A DNA stretch of 64,000 nt from Vigna angularis (Eukaryota > Streptophyta > Magnoliopsida > Fabales > Fabaceae): positions 18,954,501 through 19,018,500 of the forward strand of contig NC_068970.1 in the NCBI RefSeq assembly GCF_016808095.1. Reading direction: 5' to 3'. Under the pieces are notes generated by a model. The model had not been told where the DNA came from. It searched no databases and worked only from the letters and a program-made list of their open reading frames with translations. This document shows, one piece after another, positions 10,832-23,550 of the stretch; position 1 is the stretch's first letter, and each line of letters starts with the position of its first letter. The position numbers and the translations under genes are program-made.

Positions 10832-12786
10832 TTTCTGATTATTGCTTTGTGGGCTACCATCTTTCTTTCAGCTCAAACTTATAGCACCGCCCTTATTCAC
10901 CTCCACACCTGCATGCTCTTTCTTCTTCGATTTCTTTTTTCTTGCATGTGTGAATTGTAATTTCTGGATGCTGCTAAATCAAAGTTTTGAAGAATATAAA
11001 TTGAATGATTTTAATTTCTACTTATACAAAAATCATAGTTAGTATACTTTTTAAAATAATTACTATAAAAGTCAGCAAAATTATCATACATAACCCATGC
11101 TTATTTGGAAAAATCATGATTGAGTAATATTAAATTGAGTTTTGTTCGCAAACTATGTGATACGTGTAGAAGTTGAAAATATTTACTACACCATATATTA
11201 AGTTAACATACGATTTTTACAAAATGTAATCCAAACACGCCCACCACACGCTTCACAAAATAGCAGCCACAAATGCAGTGTTTCTCTTTCGATTTGGACG
11301 CAATAAAATCTCAAAAAGACAAAACGTGCAATGCATTTTAAATATTTGCCGCAACACATCGAACTTAGGTCCATGTCCTAACTAACACAGTAGTGGTGGA
11401 CGAGATAATTTAAGCCAATTCAATAATAAATAATAACAATAATATTTTCATTCTAAAATTATACCCCTTCTTCCGTTCTTTTAAATGTTGGACTTTTAGA
11501 AAATTTTCACTTCTTTTTAATTTTTTCTCATTTAACAATTATATCTTTATGTTTCTTTTAATTTTTAAATAATTTAATTTGTTCTTACAAAATCATAGAA
11601 AACAGATAAAAAAATGGGAAGGAGTACTGTTTAAGTATCCAATGCTATATATGTAGGAAAGCACATTTTAGTGCCCACAAAAAATCGTGGCCATTGTTTA
11701 TGATCCTCGAATACTTTGCTGTTGACCTTTTTCTTTAATAAGCAAGATTTGAGTCTCCTTCTTGACTTCTACTTTCTATTGTACCATTCTTGAAAGATTT
11801 TTCTAAACGATGCATCATTCAAAACTCTGACAACACGCAGGGTGTTGTGATTTTTCCCTTTGGTTTTCTGGTTTTGTATACGAAGGAATAGGGGAGTTGT
11901 TATTTGACCTTTTACTTTTGGGTGGTATTCCAAGAAGAAAATCTAGAATACTTTGATCTCACTCCTAGGTCGCCCAAATTCTATAACTCTTTCTGTAAAT
12001 TTGGTAATGGTCGATTCCTTTCTTTCCACCATACCTAATCTCGTAGCTGGATTGTATTCAATGGATTTAGAAGAAATTCAGATGGTTTTGCACAACTTTG
12101 AATGTAAACATTTCTGTTCATCGTCATAATAACATTGAGCACTATTAATTCCGTGCTTCTTCCAATTGCTCCAAGAGCTGTCTTCACGCTGGCACGATAC
12201 GCTGTGAAGGCCCAGGTTCTCCCCTTACCTTTTCATTTCACACTAAATTTAAACCAACCAAGTCAAAGGAAACCAAAATATTTTTTAAAAAAAACATTGG
12301 CCATTAACATCAAATTTGTCAAAGTGTTAAAAGCCAAAATTAAATTGAAGAAATTGGGGGTGTTTGACGCAGACCACACCGACCCAAAAGTTTTAAACTT
12401 CATTTACCCCATATTCTCTTTGACAACATGCAATCATGCCTTCAATAATCATGTCAACGCTTTTACAACCACGGGTTTGCGCCTCTCCCCCATTCATAAC
12501 ATCACCCTCCTAAAAGTTAAAACTTTAAACCCCTCATGAGATCGAATTCCCCAAATAGAAGGAAATAAAGAGGCTAAACACAAATAACAGTAACCGAGTA
12601 ATTTACTATAAAATCAGCCTCTGTACAACGCGCCACAACCGGCGCCAGTTAAAACTCTTCCATCAAATCACTTCACAAATCACAAATGTACGTATATCCT
12701 ACCCAATTTACAAAAATTAAATCAACCAATTCAGTATAATCAAAATCGAGATTGCGATCAACAATCTTCCAATTCCTATGCCAATT
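10832..12786. other. intergenic between hAT-like element and kinase
   Basis: No gene can be supported. A 40-codon frame from ATG 12007 to a double TAA at 12127 (MVDSFLSTIPNLVAGLYSMD...) and an ATG-less frame at 12135-12539 look mildly protein-like and could be decayed exons. I recognise neither. The 3' untranslated region of the minus-strand kinase should occupy the last few hundred bases. Confidence 0.5.
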
Positions 12787-13821
12787 TCACCTAACACTAC
12801 TCCAACCATCTGATTCCGACCAATTCGCTGGCCGATCAACGGTTGATATCTGACGGAGCCGGTCCTCCGGCGAGCAGAAACCTTCCAAACGGGACTCGTC
12901 AAAATTCCATGGCGATTGAGATTCCGGCGAGCTGGGAAGTGAAGAAGTCGTACTAGAAACCCAGTCGGGGAAATCGAAGTGACTTCTGGGCGATTCGTGA
13001 ACGCGCTTAAATGAAACAGTGCCATCAGAAACAAAAGGGTGTTTCAAAAGCATCTCCGCACTCCACCTCTTTCTAGGATCCTTAACAAAACACTTCTCGA
13101 TAAAATCCTTCCCTTCTTTCGACAAATTCTCAGGTATCTCGGGAGTCTCTTCTCCCACCCCAATTCGAAGCATCAACGACCACATACTCGACCCCTTCTC
13201 CACCTTCCACGCCGGTTTCCCGGTAACCATCTCCACAACTGCGCACCCCAGAGCCCATATATCTGCGGGCGACTCACACTCACCATCGATCACTTGCTCC
13301 GGCGACATAAACAGCGGAGTCCCCCTGCATTCACTCTTCCTCTGTTTTATCTCCCCTGCCTCTTTCGCCAGACCGAAATCTGCAATCTTGATTTCCCCGT
13401 CGTCGAATACGAGGATGTTTTGAAGCTTTATGTCGCAGTGGACAAACCCATTTTGATGTATGTGATTCAAACCTTCCACGATGGACCTCGTATAACGCCG
13501 AACCTGAGGCTCGGGAATCCGGCCTCCGCAATTGTTTACCTCGTCTGCGAGACTCCCGGCGGTGGCATATTCGAGGAACAAATTGTAGTACTCAACACCA
13601 TTCTCGAAACTGTAGTCATCTCCGAAGCAGCGAATGATTCTCGGACAAGAACCTAGGTGATCGAGCACGTGTTTCTCGTTCTTGAGCCAACAAGAGGTGA
13701 GTGTCTGGGAGGACTTGACGGCTGTTAAAGACGGAAACCGAGAGGGACTGGTAGTCGGAATGACTAAACTAACGGTGGCGAAGCCTCCTCTACCGACGGC
13801 GTCTCCACGAACCCAATCCAT
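12787..13821 (-). CDS. MAPKKK20: MAPKKK20-like protein kinase (single exon)
   Basis: 344 residues from the ATG at 13821. An extension of three codons begins with TTG and is not a plausible plant start; the chosen start gives MDWVRG, matching the family's MxW start. Kinase landmarks: glycine loop GRGGFATV (10-17), catalytic lysine AVKS (K36), HCDIKLQN (128-135, catalytic D130), DFG (148-150) and MSPEQ in place of the usual APE (172-176). The kinase domain ends near 264. The C-terminal tail contains FDFPDW and ends WSSVR, as in the MAPKKK19/20/21 subgroup. These short, intronless MEKK-type kinases activate MAPKKs in ABA, stress and microtubule-related signalling; this is family knowledge. The catalytic loop is HCD rather than HRD, also typical of the subgroup. 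The nearest member could be MAPKKK17/18 instead. Confidence 0.93.
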   Translation of the reverse strand: MDWVRGDAVGRGGFATVSLVIPTTSPSRFPSLTAVKSSQTLTSCWLKNEKHVLDHLGSCPRIIRCFGDDYSFENGVEYYNLFLEYATAGSLADEVNNCGGRIPEPQVRRYTRSIVEGLNHIHQNGFVHCDIKLQNILVFDDGEIKIADFGLAKEAGEIKQRKSECRGTPLFMSPEQVIDGECESPADIWALGCAVVEMVTGKPAWKVEKGSSMWSLMLRIGVGEETPEIPENLSKEGKDFIEKCFVKDPRKRWSAEMLLKHPFVSDGTVSFKRVHESPRSHFDFPDWVSSTTSSLPSSPESQSPWNFDESRLEGFCSPEDRLRQISTVDRPANWSESDGWSSVR

Positions 13822-13962
13822 GTGTTGCAAGTAATATGTGAGGTGACTGTGTAGGTGGTTTTGCTTTGTGGGAAAGAAAGAAAGAAAAGAGAGGTGAAGT
13901 AATGGGAATAGGAATAAGAAAGAAGTGCGAAGTGTTGGTTGGAAAGAATGAGCAAGGCTCTG

Positions 13963-13974
13963 TTTTATATATAT
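13963..13974 (-). promoter_or_regulatory. TATA box of the MAPKKK20-like gene
   Basis: Read on the minus strand, CCATATATATAAAACAG lies about 145 bp upstream of the ATG at 13821. It is the best TATA match in the region and would place the transcript start near 13935. Confidence 0.6.
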
Positions 13975-16900
13975 GGTGAAATACGGTTGATATTGAATGA
14001 CCTAAGGCTTAAGGCGTCTGGCGAAATAAAGATATTTAAGAGAAAAAAAGTGAGAAGCAAAATACTAAATATGCGTAGATGATTGAAGCACGTGATAGGC
14101 GAGGATATTTTCAGGCCAAAGAGTGTTTTCCAAAATTGGGTGAACTATCTCACCACACTTCTCAACGTGGTTGATGAGATGAACGTTTCCCAAAGATTTT
14201 ATGACAGATATCACGCTGCTGCGAAAGTGACTTCCAAAAATACGTCCCCCTAAATTCTACTAATAATATTATCATTATTGTTTTCTACACTAATTTTTTT
14301 ATTTATCAGAGTATGGTACGTGTGAGTTGAGTAACTATGTCCTTTTACGTATCTTCTGCAGTCATATCAGAGTATCTAAGTGTATAGATAGTTTTTTTGT
14401 CCTAGTCATGCTTTTACACGCATTAGCTCCTAAATTATAGTTATTATATCTCCAGTGTGTTTTGCATTGATCAGATGTTTATTTTAGGAAGAAATTAATG
14501 GCCACGATCTTCAAAATATTCACTGCTTCCTACTCTCAAATTGTCGTCACTCAGTCTTATCCTTTCTATTACAAATTGCTAGGTAGTTCTTGCTCAAACT
14601 TAACAAATTCCTATCTCTATTTAAATATTCCTACCATTTGTTGGAATATTCTTCATCCATGCTTTTTCGTCTCTTTTTTTTAAAATAGGAAATTATGGAC
14701 ACTGAACATGTGACAATGATTTTCATATAAAGTAATATTTTCATGTGAGAAGTAAATTATGTTTTTATATATGAGTAAATTATATATTGTTTGTTGAAGT
14801 TTGAAAAATTATGAAGATTTATGTGCGAATATTACGCAACTTAACTATTGTTTTAAGATAAACGTGTGTAATTTTATTTGTGTGCGGATTCCCGCACATT
14901 ATACAATAGATATATATTCAGGAAATTTTAAAAATCTTAAATTAAATAAATATATTTCATTTGTTATAAGATATTTTATTTCTGAGTAATTTTTTCATTT
15001 ATCACGCTTCAGGATTTTTTTTTTCCAATTTATATATTATGCAATTCGAGATTCAATATATAAATATATGGTATAAAAAACAATGTGATAGTTCTGCTGT
15101 AAATGATGGAAATTAATAGGACAGGAACGAAGATTTGATTTGTGCAACTGCATGACAGGAAACTTTTTACTGCTGCAACTGAGTCAGTATAATTGTTTGA
15201 TAATCTATAAAACATAATGTATCCCTATTTGAAATCAAATCAGAGCCAAATCAACGAGACTATATGATAACTCGTGTTCAGATTAAATCAATCTAAAATA
15301 GACTGCTCAATTGGGAGAGATGATAAAAATGTGCTGTAAACAGTGATACAACACGTTTCGGATCTTATTAAAAGGTTCATGTTTGGCGTTCAAAAATAAA
15401 ATATAGAGCCTGGATTTGTGCAATTACCAGCCGACACTCTCTAAAGATACATACATCTATATATTTGCCGCGCTGGAAGTTATTCGTTCAGAAGTGTATT
15501 CAAGAATTAAGGAAATTAAAACACTAAAGTTACACGTGGTCATGAAGATTGGATTTTTCACTCTAAATCAATATTTTATTTTTAATTTTTAGTTAGTGTG
15601 TAATTAATTACCAAATAAAATTATCTCCTAAAGATATATATGTGTAATGTATGTGAGTTTGTTTTAAAAAGTATAAGTTTTTATATTTATTTTTTTCAAA
15701 TAAAATATGAAAGTGGCAACCTAGTTCATTCTCACGAAAATCAAGATTCAATGTTTTTTAGTTAACCTAGGTCTAATAGAGTTTTATTAACTAACACTAC
15801 TTTCATTTTCTTCAATTACGAAAAAGGATGTCTAATTCCTTTATAATCAGGTTAAATCAAGTCGTGAAATTGTATAGAGAAACATCTTTAAATACATGAA
15901 AAATAAATCAGTATAAGTTTTATACTAATAAATTTCTTTACGCATACAAATTATATTTGATATTTACTGAACCATTTAAATTGTAATAAAAAGTTAATTT
16001 GAATTATTAATGTCAGTTAAACAAAATAAATTGAATTAAAAAATGAAGTTACCAAACCATGATAGATGAATCATATTTATTTGAGATGATTGAATTAGTA
16101 GTTATAAGAGCAGAACGTGAAAGGAGGAGAAAAATAATGTTGAAATTGATTGAAAAAAAAGGGAAGTTAGCATGAAAGCAGCATAATATAGTTGTGGTAC
16201 CTATAATAATAGCCTACGTGGTTGGCCTTATTGTCAATTTTTGAAAAAAGGGAAGCTAAGATGACATGGAAGCGTGTTTGGTGTGAAACCAATGGCGAGG
16301 TTTGACTGGAAGTGAATGCCTTCCGTTTGCCGCATGGGTTTTTAGTGGTACCCTAATAAATAACCACTACTACATACAAATACTATTACTTGCAAAATAA
16401 TCAAATCTCAAAACCACACCGACAACTTCCGCTAAACATTTTGAGGAATTTCATGTACTGAACAAACCAAACTAACCAAACTATCAAAGTCTAACAGGGT
16501 AAGGAATCCCCAGCAACCAACTAAATGATTAAGTAATGTATCCTTTCTCTTTATTACTTCTCCTAAACTTATTCAATGCACCTATTCAATCAACCATTTC
16601 AAATGCGACAAAACCTTCAAATAATTTTCGAAATTCAAAGCTTGAAATTAATTTTTTTATCATAAAAGTATAATTTAACATTCTACATACTTTAGTAAAA
16701 TTTAGAGACAGAAGTTTGGGGGAGCTATGACCCTTTTGATCCCTTTAAAAATCTGTGCCCAAGATTGTTCTGTTTGACCTTAATTGCTTATGGTTTTTTT
16801 TATAATTGTTGGGTTCATGCTAAGGAAAAATTGGAGAAGTACCACCTTCATCCAAAATAAAAATTAAGATAATAAAATTGTAGATTTTTTTTCATATATA

Positions 16901-17527
16901 TTGTTTATTTTATTTATTATTTAATGTAAAACTTAATCTCATATTTGAAATTTTAAAAATTATTCTTTTAAGTACAAATTTCTTTAATATAAATACTTTT
17001 TTTTTCAGCAACCGTAAGATCTACTTGTATAGTCATTTTTATAACAAAATGACATACATTTACTTGTTGTAGAAAAGCTATTTTTATAACACCTGAAACT
17101 TTTATTAGAAAGATTTTGAATACAAGAAATCTTCAAATATAAGACTCTTACCCACTTATGTGTTCGATCAACGTTCACCACAATATTTTGTTAGATTATT
17201 GCGAGAAAAAACATTGGGAAAATTAATATTCTTACAATAACTAAATAAAATATTAAATTAGAAGAAAAAAGTATTAGACAAGTAATGTAATACAACAAAT
17301 AAATTATGAAAAACCAAATGTTTCTTATATAGCTCACAAAAGCATCTTATTTGCATTTTGTTTCAGAAAACGTTAATAAGAAAATCATATAAAATAAAAG
17401 AAATACAATCTCAAATTTACTTTTAAATTTAAGGTTTTAAGACTCACGCAATAAGAATGTAGTTTCACATCAAGACCTACATCTACAAATTTTCAATAAA
17501 CGTATTATTATTCAACGTGCAACCTTT
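13975..17527. other. intergenic, kinase promoter side
   Basis: The first few hundred bases should hold the kinase promoter. The rest is AT-rich with short chance frames. I see no RNA gene, paired termini or conserved coding stretch. Confidence 0.55.
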
Positions 17528-17733
17528 CTAGAAAAAAAGTATAAACTTTTATAAAAATTTTCTATCAAAAACTACAAACCTTTTCATATAATTTTTTTTT
17601 TGGCAAAAACGGCAAATCATCTTGTGTAATTTTTCTAGCAAAATTTGTAAACCTTCTCATATTATTTTTCTAAACAAAATTACAAATCCTCTCACATAAT
17701 TTTTCTAATCAAAATTACAAACCTTATAATGAC
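17528..17733. repeat. degenerate ~45-50-bp tandem repeats
   Basis: About five units of the pattern AATTACAAACCTTCTCATATAATTTTTCTA, diverged from one another, occupy this stretch. The same motif returns at about 19400-19485, on the other side of the CACTA-like element. The block was therefore probably split or flanked by that insertion. Confidence 0.65.
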
Positions 17734-17980
17734 ATACAAATACCTAAGTCCTTCATACACCCAAGAGACTTATTGAGTTATGGTGATCAATCTCAAATAA
17801 ATCTTTCATTTTTATAATATTTTTCTTCTATTTTCTTCTATTTTCTTCTTCATATTACTCAATGTGGAACATTGTTGAATACACACTTAAGAACCAACAT
17901 ATTCTTTATTCACCAACAGTCTCACATATAAATAAGAAATCTCATTGTCGATTCTCACCCTTTGGCACCGTAAGAAAATG

Positions 17981-18990
17981 CACATTAAACAAATTTTATC
18001 GATGGAAAAAATTTTGTTGGTAAAAAAAGATTACTAACGAATTTTTTAATTTTAATTATCCACATGTTTTTTTTCCGTCAATAATGGACCTATCATTTAA
18101 ATTCATCGACAATTAAAATTATTATTACCGACAAAAATATTTGTCAATAATTAATCTGTGGATGAAATTCATCGGTAAAATCCACCTATAATTTATAATG
18201 TTTATTATTGAGAAATATTTTTGTTAGTAAATTATGAGTCAAAGTTCCCACTATGAGCTTTGATAATGTCGTGGTAAAATATATTCGTAAATATGTCGTA
18301 ATGTCGTCAAAAATGAATTTTCTTCAAATTCGTTAATAAATTTATCATAATGAATTTCTATAAAACCTATCGATAAATTAATTTTTCGAAAAATCTTTAG
18401 TTAATCTATCAATAATTGGATTTTTTATAAAAATCATCGATAATTCAATTTTTTTAAAATCCGTTGTAATTTCTTAGTAAATTTGTCATTAAATAGGTGT
18501 CAATTTTTTGCCAAATTTGATGAAATACTTGTCATAAGTTAATTGGAGATAGGTGAGAAGAAAAGGAGGAGGAGGAGGAAGAAGAGAAGGAGGAGAAAGA
18601 AAAGAAGAAGGAAGAGAATGAAGAAGAAGGAAAACGAGGAGGAGAGGGAACATAGATGGTGGATGTGATGACAAACGCAACACTAATGACACTAAATAAG
18701 GAAGATGATAAGAGGAAAAAAAATAATAAAAAAGGAAAAAGGGAGATAAGAGGAGAAATAAGATTAAATCAAGTATTTTTCAAATGATTTTTAATAACGA
18801 TCATAATCCATTAATAATCACTAATGAATATTTATTGACAAATTTTTCTATTCGTCGGTAAAAATTTTCCATAAGTATTTTACTGATGAATTTTTTATTG
18901 CTAATAAATTATTTGTAATTTTGATTTTTGACAAATTTGAATAATGATGTTAAATTTTAATTGTGGATAAATCCATTTTTGTTGCTAGTG
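17981..18990. mobile_element. degenerate CACTA-like (En/Spm) derivative
   Basis: The right end reads CATTTTTGTTGCTAGTG, the inverse of a CACTA terminus. The left end (CACATTAAACAAATTTTATC) is a damaged match. Between them lie many copies of the subterminal motif ACCGACGAAT/TTCATCGG and its decayed forms, typical of CACTA elements. The middle (18550-18770) is purine-rich (GAAGAAGGAGGAG). No transposase frame and no clear 3-bp target duplication are visible. The left boundary is uncertain. Confidence 0.55.
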
Positions 18991-19868
18991 TATACATCAA
19001 ACTTGTTATCAACAACTTTCACATTACAACTCATCAATACTCAAGGTGATATCTTTCACCAACACTACCTCGCTCAAGCTAGACCTGACCAAACATACGT
19101 TAATAAAGTTATTGCGCAAATAAATAAAAAATCATCGATAGTAACTTCTCTATGAAGTTGTAACATAATGTTGATTCTGGTCAACATGCCAAATTGTGTA
19201 TCTTCCTCTCTTGATGATTTTTTTTTTCTTTGATGCCACTATTAAAAATAACACAATAGGAAAATAATCTCTTCTAATGGAAGCATTCCCACAAGTATTA
19301 GCAAAAAAAAACACAACATAAATTTAACGTGATTCAACACTTCAAGACCTATAGTTATGAATAATCAACATGAATATTATTATGAAACATGCAATTTTTA
19401 GAAAAATTACAAACATTCTCATATAACTTTACTGACAAAAATTATAAATCTTATAATGCTTGAAAAAATTATAAACCTTTTCATAAAATTTACGTCCAAA
19501 TTTACTTTTCATTTTTTTAAACACGGACTAGAGAACCAACCCATTGAAGATTTCAATATATAAAAAATAAAAATTAAATCATACTATCTCAATGATTGAT
19601 TAATGCATTTTACTTAAAGTATTTGTTCATCCAAAATTAATATTTATCCTAAGAATTTATACTGTAGTTATATAATTTTTTTTTCTTTTTCTAAAACGAG
19701 AATCATATTTTTACATATGTTCTTAACGGAGGAAGGGTAACATTAAAAAAAACCCATGCCTCACCAAAAAATCTTAGTATAAAAGTCAAAGAAAATATCT
19801 GTTTAGAAATTAATAATATTTAGACTTTTCTTTTAAGATTGAACAAAACATAAAACCGTTGCATCACT
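18991..19868. other. repeat-derived flank before the copia element
   Basis: 19315-19485 resembles 17440-17560: both have a TTCA(A)CA-type stretch, then TCAAGACCTA, then the TTACAAA repeat motif, in direct orientation. I read both as parts of one older repeat into which the CACTA-like element went. No gene is seen; a 64-codon plus frame at 18961 is not recognised. Confidence 0.45.
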
Positions 19869-19873
19869 AAATT

Positions 19874-20298
19874 TGTAGTAAAATGTGCTGACAAAAACTT
19901 GAACCGCAATTTCCTGAGGCGTGTAGATTCACTGTCCTTAAGGACTTATCCGCGGTGTATTGTGCAAGTCCCCCAGGATACAACAGGAACTTCCCAGAAT
20001 ATCTCTGAGGATATCAGAACTAGCAAGGATCTCTTCAAATATATACCCAGGATATAAGATTTAGACTACAAGATAGAAGTATAGGAAATCTAGAGAAAAT
20101 AGAGATTGGAATCTGTTTTTGTGCGTGACTTCAAATGAGATGGAATGCTTATATTTATAAAGCATGCAGGAAGAACCGTTGCAAAATTATAAACGTTCCA
20201 TTATGAACGTTGGCCAAAGAAAGACGTTGCTCTCAACGTTGCAAAACTTCAACGTTGCAAAAGTTTCTTTTGCAATATTATAATAATATTTTACAACA
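19874..20298 (-). repeat. 3' LTR of the copia element
   Basis: 425 bp, the same length and, by reading, the same sequence as the 5' LTR. In element sense it is preceded by the purine-rich GCGAGGGATT, a plausible polypurine tract. Confidence 0.97.
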
Positions 20299-20322
20299 AT
20301 CCCTCGCATATTGCAAAAGAAA

Positions 20323-20416
20323 GTTAAAAGAAAATGTCTTTGATCCAAACAGTTCTGTCTCAAAAGAGAGTTAAAAGAAAATGTCTTTGACCCAAACAGT
20401 TCTGTCTCAAAAGTGA
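20323..20416. repeat. 47-bp tandem duplication in the copia 3' untranslated region
   Basis: Two copies, 20323-20369 and 20370-20416, begin GTTAAAAGAAAATGTCTTTGA and end CTGTCTCAAAAG. They differ at only a few bases (ATCC versus ACCC, and the last bases). Confidence 0.95.
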
Positions 20417-21099
20417 TTTCTCTTTTTGCAGGTAATCCTTTTTTCAAAAGAAAGATATGTCATCTTTGTGTAAACTTGGAAAATGATTGTATAAAGCAAT
20501 AGTGCAAATCTTTGTTCAGATGAAAAATCAGAGATTGAAAATAAGATAAGAGTATTTATATCCTGAGTCTCATAAGATGTAATGCATCAGAGCTGGTATA
20601 GCAAGCTATATGAACCAGTCTTAGATTGAGAAACTTAACACACAATGTAATTGGTATAGCAAGCTATATGAACCAAAGACACTTGACGTGTGTTAGAGGT
20701 TTATCAATTACAATACACCCCCACAATTCTTGCTGTTATCGCTGTGTTGCGCTAATTAGGCCATGCGCGTGCCCGGTATTCATGAGTGCTCTAGAGATCA
20801 TGCCAAGATCTCATGCAAGCGGCCCCACTTGACACTCATATAGGTGATTTCATCAAGTGTATGCTGCAAATCATACACCACCCATAAGGGATATGAAAAT
20901 CATTAAAAACTTTGTTTAAGCTAAAATTCTTTCACCATAAAGAATTTTAATGACAAAGTTTAACCTCTCAAAATGCAGTCTCTAGCACTTTCTCATACAC
21001 CATAGGAATGGACATAATTGATTAAAATCAATTTAGTGCTATCAGAACTAACAAGTGACTTGTTTTTACCCATATGAACCTTATTCATGGGATCTCCAA
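20417..21099 (-). other. copia 3' untranslated region
   Basis: Non-coding part of the element between the pol stop (21100) and the 47-bp repeats. A G-run (GGGGGTGT in element sense, about 20715) could be a second polypurine-like site. No env-like frame is present. Confidence 0.6.
20594..20675. repeat. 24-bp direct repeat carrying a hairpin
   Basis: The stretch starting TGGTATAGCAAGCTATATGA occurs at 20594 and again at 20652, 58 bp apart. Each copy contains the perfect inverted pair TATAGC-AA-GCTATA. It lies in the long 3' untranslated part of the copia element. Confidence 0.9.
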
Positions 21100-23550
21100 T
21101 CACAAAGGTTGGGTTACCATCACTTGTTTGTTTGCCAGTGGCTTAAGTCCCATTCCCCTCGATGTTTCTAAGATCATATTTCTTCCCAAGGGTTTTGTCA
21201 GAGGATCTGCTAGATTCCTTTCTGACTTCACATAGTCAATGGAAATAGTTCCACTCTTTAGCAGCTGCTTCACCAAATTGTGTCTCAATTGAATATGTCT
21301 ATTCTTTCCATTATAATTCTTGTTTTTAGTTATAGCTATTGCCGATTGGCAATCACAGTGTATTGACACTGATGGGGTTGGTTTCATTCCTAGTGGAATG
21401 TTTGCTAAGAAGTTTTTCAACCACTCAGCCTCACTACCAGCCATCTCAAGAGCGACAAACTCAGATTCCATTGTTGATCTTGCAATAATAGTTTGTCTGG
21501 CTGATCTCCATGTAATCGCACCACCCCCAAGTGTGAATACATAACCACTAGTGGATTTTGTCTCATCTGAATCAGAGATCCAGTTAGCATCACTATACCC
21601 TTCTAGTACAGCGGGAAATCCACTATATTCAATGGCATAATCCATTGAACCTCTTAAGTATCTCATAAGCCTGGAAAGTGCATCCCAATGTTCTTGATTT
21701 GGACATTGAGTGTACCTACTCAGTCTACCCACTGCATAAGCAATATCAGGTCTAGAAAAGCTCATTAAATGCAGTAAACTCCCAATTATTTGGGCATACA
21801 GAGGTTGAGATACAGATTCTCCTTTATTTTTCATTAATTTAGAATTAGCATCATAAGGGGTACTCACTGGTTTCAGATCATAAAACCCAAACTTCTTAAG
21901 AAGTTTCTCAATGTATTGTTCTTGGGATAGTAGTATACTATCTCCCTTCCTTATGATTTTAACACCTAAAATTACATTGGCTTCACCCATATCTTTCATT
22001 TCAAAATTCGATCCTAGAAACAGTTTAGTTCTAGCAACAATTTCATTGCATGTACCAAAAATTAACATGTCATCCACATACAAACATATAATGACACAAT
22101 CACTATTTTCAAATTTAGAGTACACACATTTATCAGCATCATTAGGTGAAAAACCATCACATAACAATACATTATCTAGTTTTTCATGCCATTGTTTTGG
22201 TGCTTGTTTCAATCCATACAAAGATTTTAGAAGTTTACATACCTTATTCTCTTGACCTGGTACAACACATCCTTCAGGTTGAGTCATATAAATTTCCTCC
22301 TCTAAATCACCATTCAAAAAGGCAGTTTTAACATCCATTTGATGTATCACTAGTTTATGGATAGCTGCTAAGGCTAACAAAACTCGAATAGAGGAAATCC
22401 TAGTCACAGGGGCAAAAGTATCAAAGTAATCTATGTTGGGTTTTTGAGTAAAACCTTTTGCTACTAATCTTGCCTTATATTTCTCTATGGATCCATCAGG
22501 ATGATACTTTTTCTTAAAGATCCACTTACAACCAATGGGTTTTGCTCCTTTAGGCAAATCTACTAAGGTCCAAGTATTATTTTTCTGAATTGATTCAATT
22601 TCAGTCCTAATGGCTTTATCCCACTGTTTTGCATCAGGAGCACTAATGGCTTCTATAAAGTTACATGGATCATTGTCAACAAGATAAGTATAAAAGTCAT
22701 TTCCAAAGGAAGTTTCCTTTCTCTGCCTTTTACTTCTTCTCAAATCCTCATTTATGGTATTACTATCATCATTATCATTAATAGGTTGAGACATCTCACT
22801 AACCTTTAAGGGAAACACATGTTCAAAAAATTCAGCATTTTTCGTCTCCATTATAGAATTTCTCTCAAGTATATCACTTTTAAGAACTAGAAACCTATAG
22901 GCAGCACTATGTTCAGCATAACCTAAGAACATACAATCAGAGGTTTTAGAACCTATTTTCCTTTTCTTAGGATCGGGTAACATCACCTTAGCTAGACACC
23001 CCCACACTTTTAAATATTTAAGGTTAGGTTGATATCCTTTCCACAGCTCATAGGGAGTTTTACCAGTTTTCTTATGAGGTATTCTATTTTGTAAAAAACA
23101 TGCAGTAAGTAAGGCTTCTCCCCAAAGGTTTTCAGGTGCACCAGAACTAATAAGCATAGCATTCATCATTTCCTTAAGGGTTCTATTCTTTCTCTCAGCT
23201 ACTCCATTAGACTCAGGTGAATATGGTGGAGTTACCTCATGGATGATACCTTCCTTAACACAAAATTCATTAAACAATACATATTCTCCACCTCTATCTG
23301 ATCTAATCCTCTTAATCTTCTTATTTAATTGATTTTCTACTTCTGCTTTATAGGTTAAGAACACATCAAAGGCTTCATCTTTATGTTTGATTAAGTACAC
23401 CTTAGTGTATCTAGAATAATCATCTATAAAGGTCACAAAATAATTTTTACCTCCTCTAGACATGGTTTGTTTCAAATCAGCTAGATCAGTATGAATTAAT
23501 CCTAAGAGTTCAGTTTGACGTTCTACGGTATAACATGTTTTCTTAGTCAT
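21100..23550 (-). CDS. copia integrase-reverse transcriptase-RNase H ORF (3' part)
   Basis: 816 residues, in the same frame as the upstream ORF and separated from it by one TAA. The integrase core has D22, D85 (RSDRGGEY) and E119 (NGVAER). Reverse transcriptase spans about 325-570, with [10 protein letters not shown] (405-414, D406) and YVDD (491-494). RNase H includes SDANW (D654), MESE (694-697) and HCDCQSA (731-737, D733). The frame begins with an ATG right after the stop, but in known copia elements this methionine is internal to the polyprotein. Without readthrough or an internal start these enzymes would not be made as one chain with gag. No other disablement is seen. Confidence 0.95.
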   Translation of the reverse strand: MTKKTCYTVERQTELLGLIHTDLADLKQTMSRGGKNYFVTFIDDYSRYTKVYLIKHKDEAFDVFLTYKAEVENQLNKKIKRIRSDRGGEYVLFNEFCVKEGIIHEVTPPYSPESNGVAERKNRTLKEMMNAMLISSGAPENLWGEALLTACFLQNRIPHKKTGKTPYELWKGYQPNLKYLKVWGCLAKVMLPDPKKRKIGSKTSDCMFLGYAEHSAAYRFLVLKSDILERNSIMETKNAEFFEHVFPLKVSEMSQPINDNDDSNTINEDLRRSKRQRKETSFGNDFYTYLVDNDPCNFIEAISAPDAKQWDKAIRTEIESIQKNNTWTLVDLPKGAKPIGCKWIFKKKYHPDGSIEKYKARLVAKGFTQKPNIDYFDTFAPVTRISSIRVLLALAAIHKLVIHQMDVKTAFLNGDLEEEIYMTQPEGCVVPGQENKVCKLLKSLYGLKQAPKQWHEKLDNVLLCDGFSPNDADKCVYSKFENSDCVIICLYVDDMLIFGTCNEIVARTKLFLGSNFEMKDMGEANVILGVKIIRKGDSILLSQEQYIEKLLKKFGFYDLKPVSTPYDANSKLMKNKGESVSQPLYAQIIGSLLHLMSFSRPDIAYAVGRLSRYTQCPNQEHWDALSRLMRYLRGSMDYAIEYSGFPAVLEGYSDANWISDSDETKSTSGYVFTLGGGAITWRSARQTIIARSTMESEFVALEMAGSEAEWLKNFLANIPLGMKPTPSVSIHCDCQSAIAITKNKNYNGKNRHIQLRHNLVKQLLKSGTISIDYVKSERNLADPLTKPLGRNMILETSRGMGLKPLANKQVMVTQPL

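Noticed and set aside
12135..12539. 134-codon plus-strand frame
   Set aside because: Starts at TTG and contains no ATG; not recognised and close to the kinase 3' end.
13822..13830. Three extra codons before the kinase ATG
   Set aside because: The first is TTG, not a plausible plant start; family members start at the MxW position.
20585..20610. CAGAGCTGGTATAGC as a retroviral primer site
   Set aside because: It is internal, on the opposite strand to the element and not next to an LTR.
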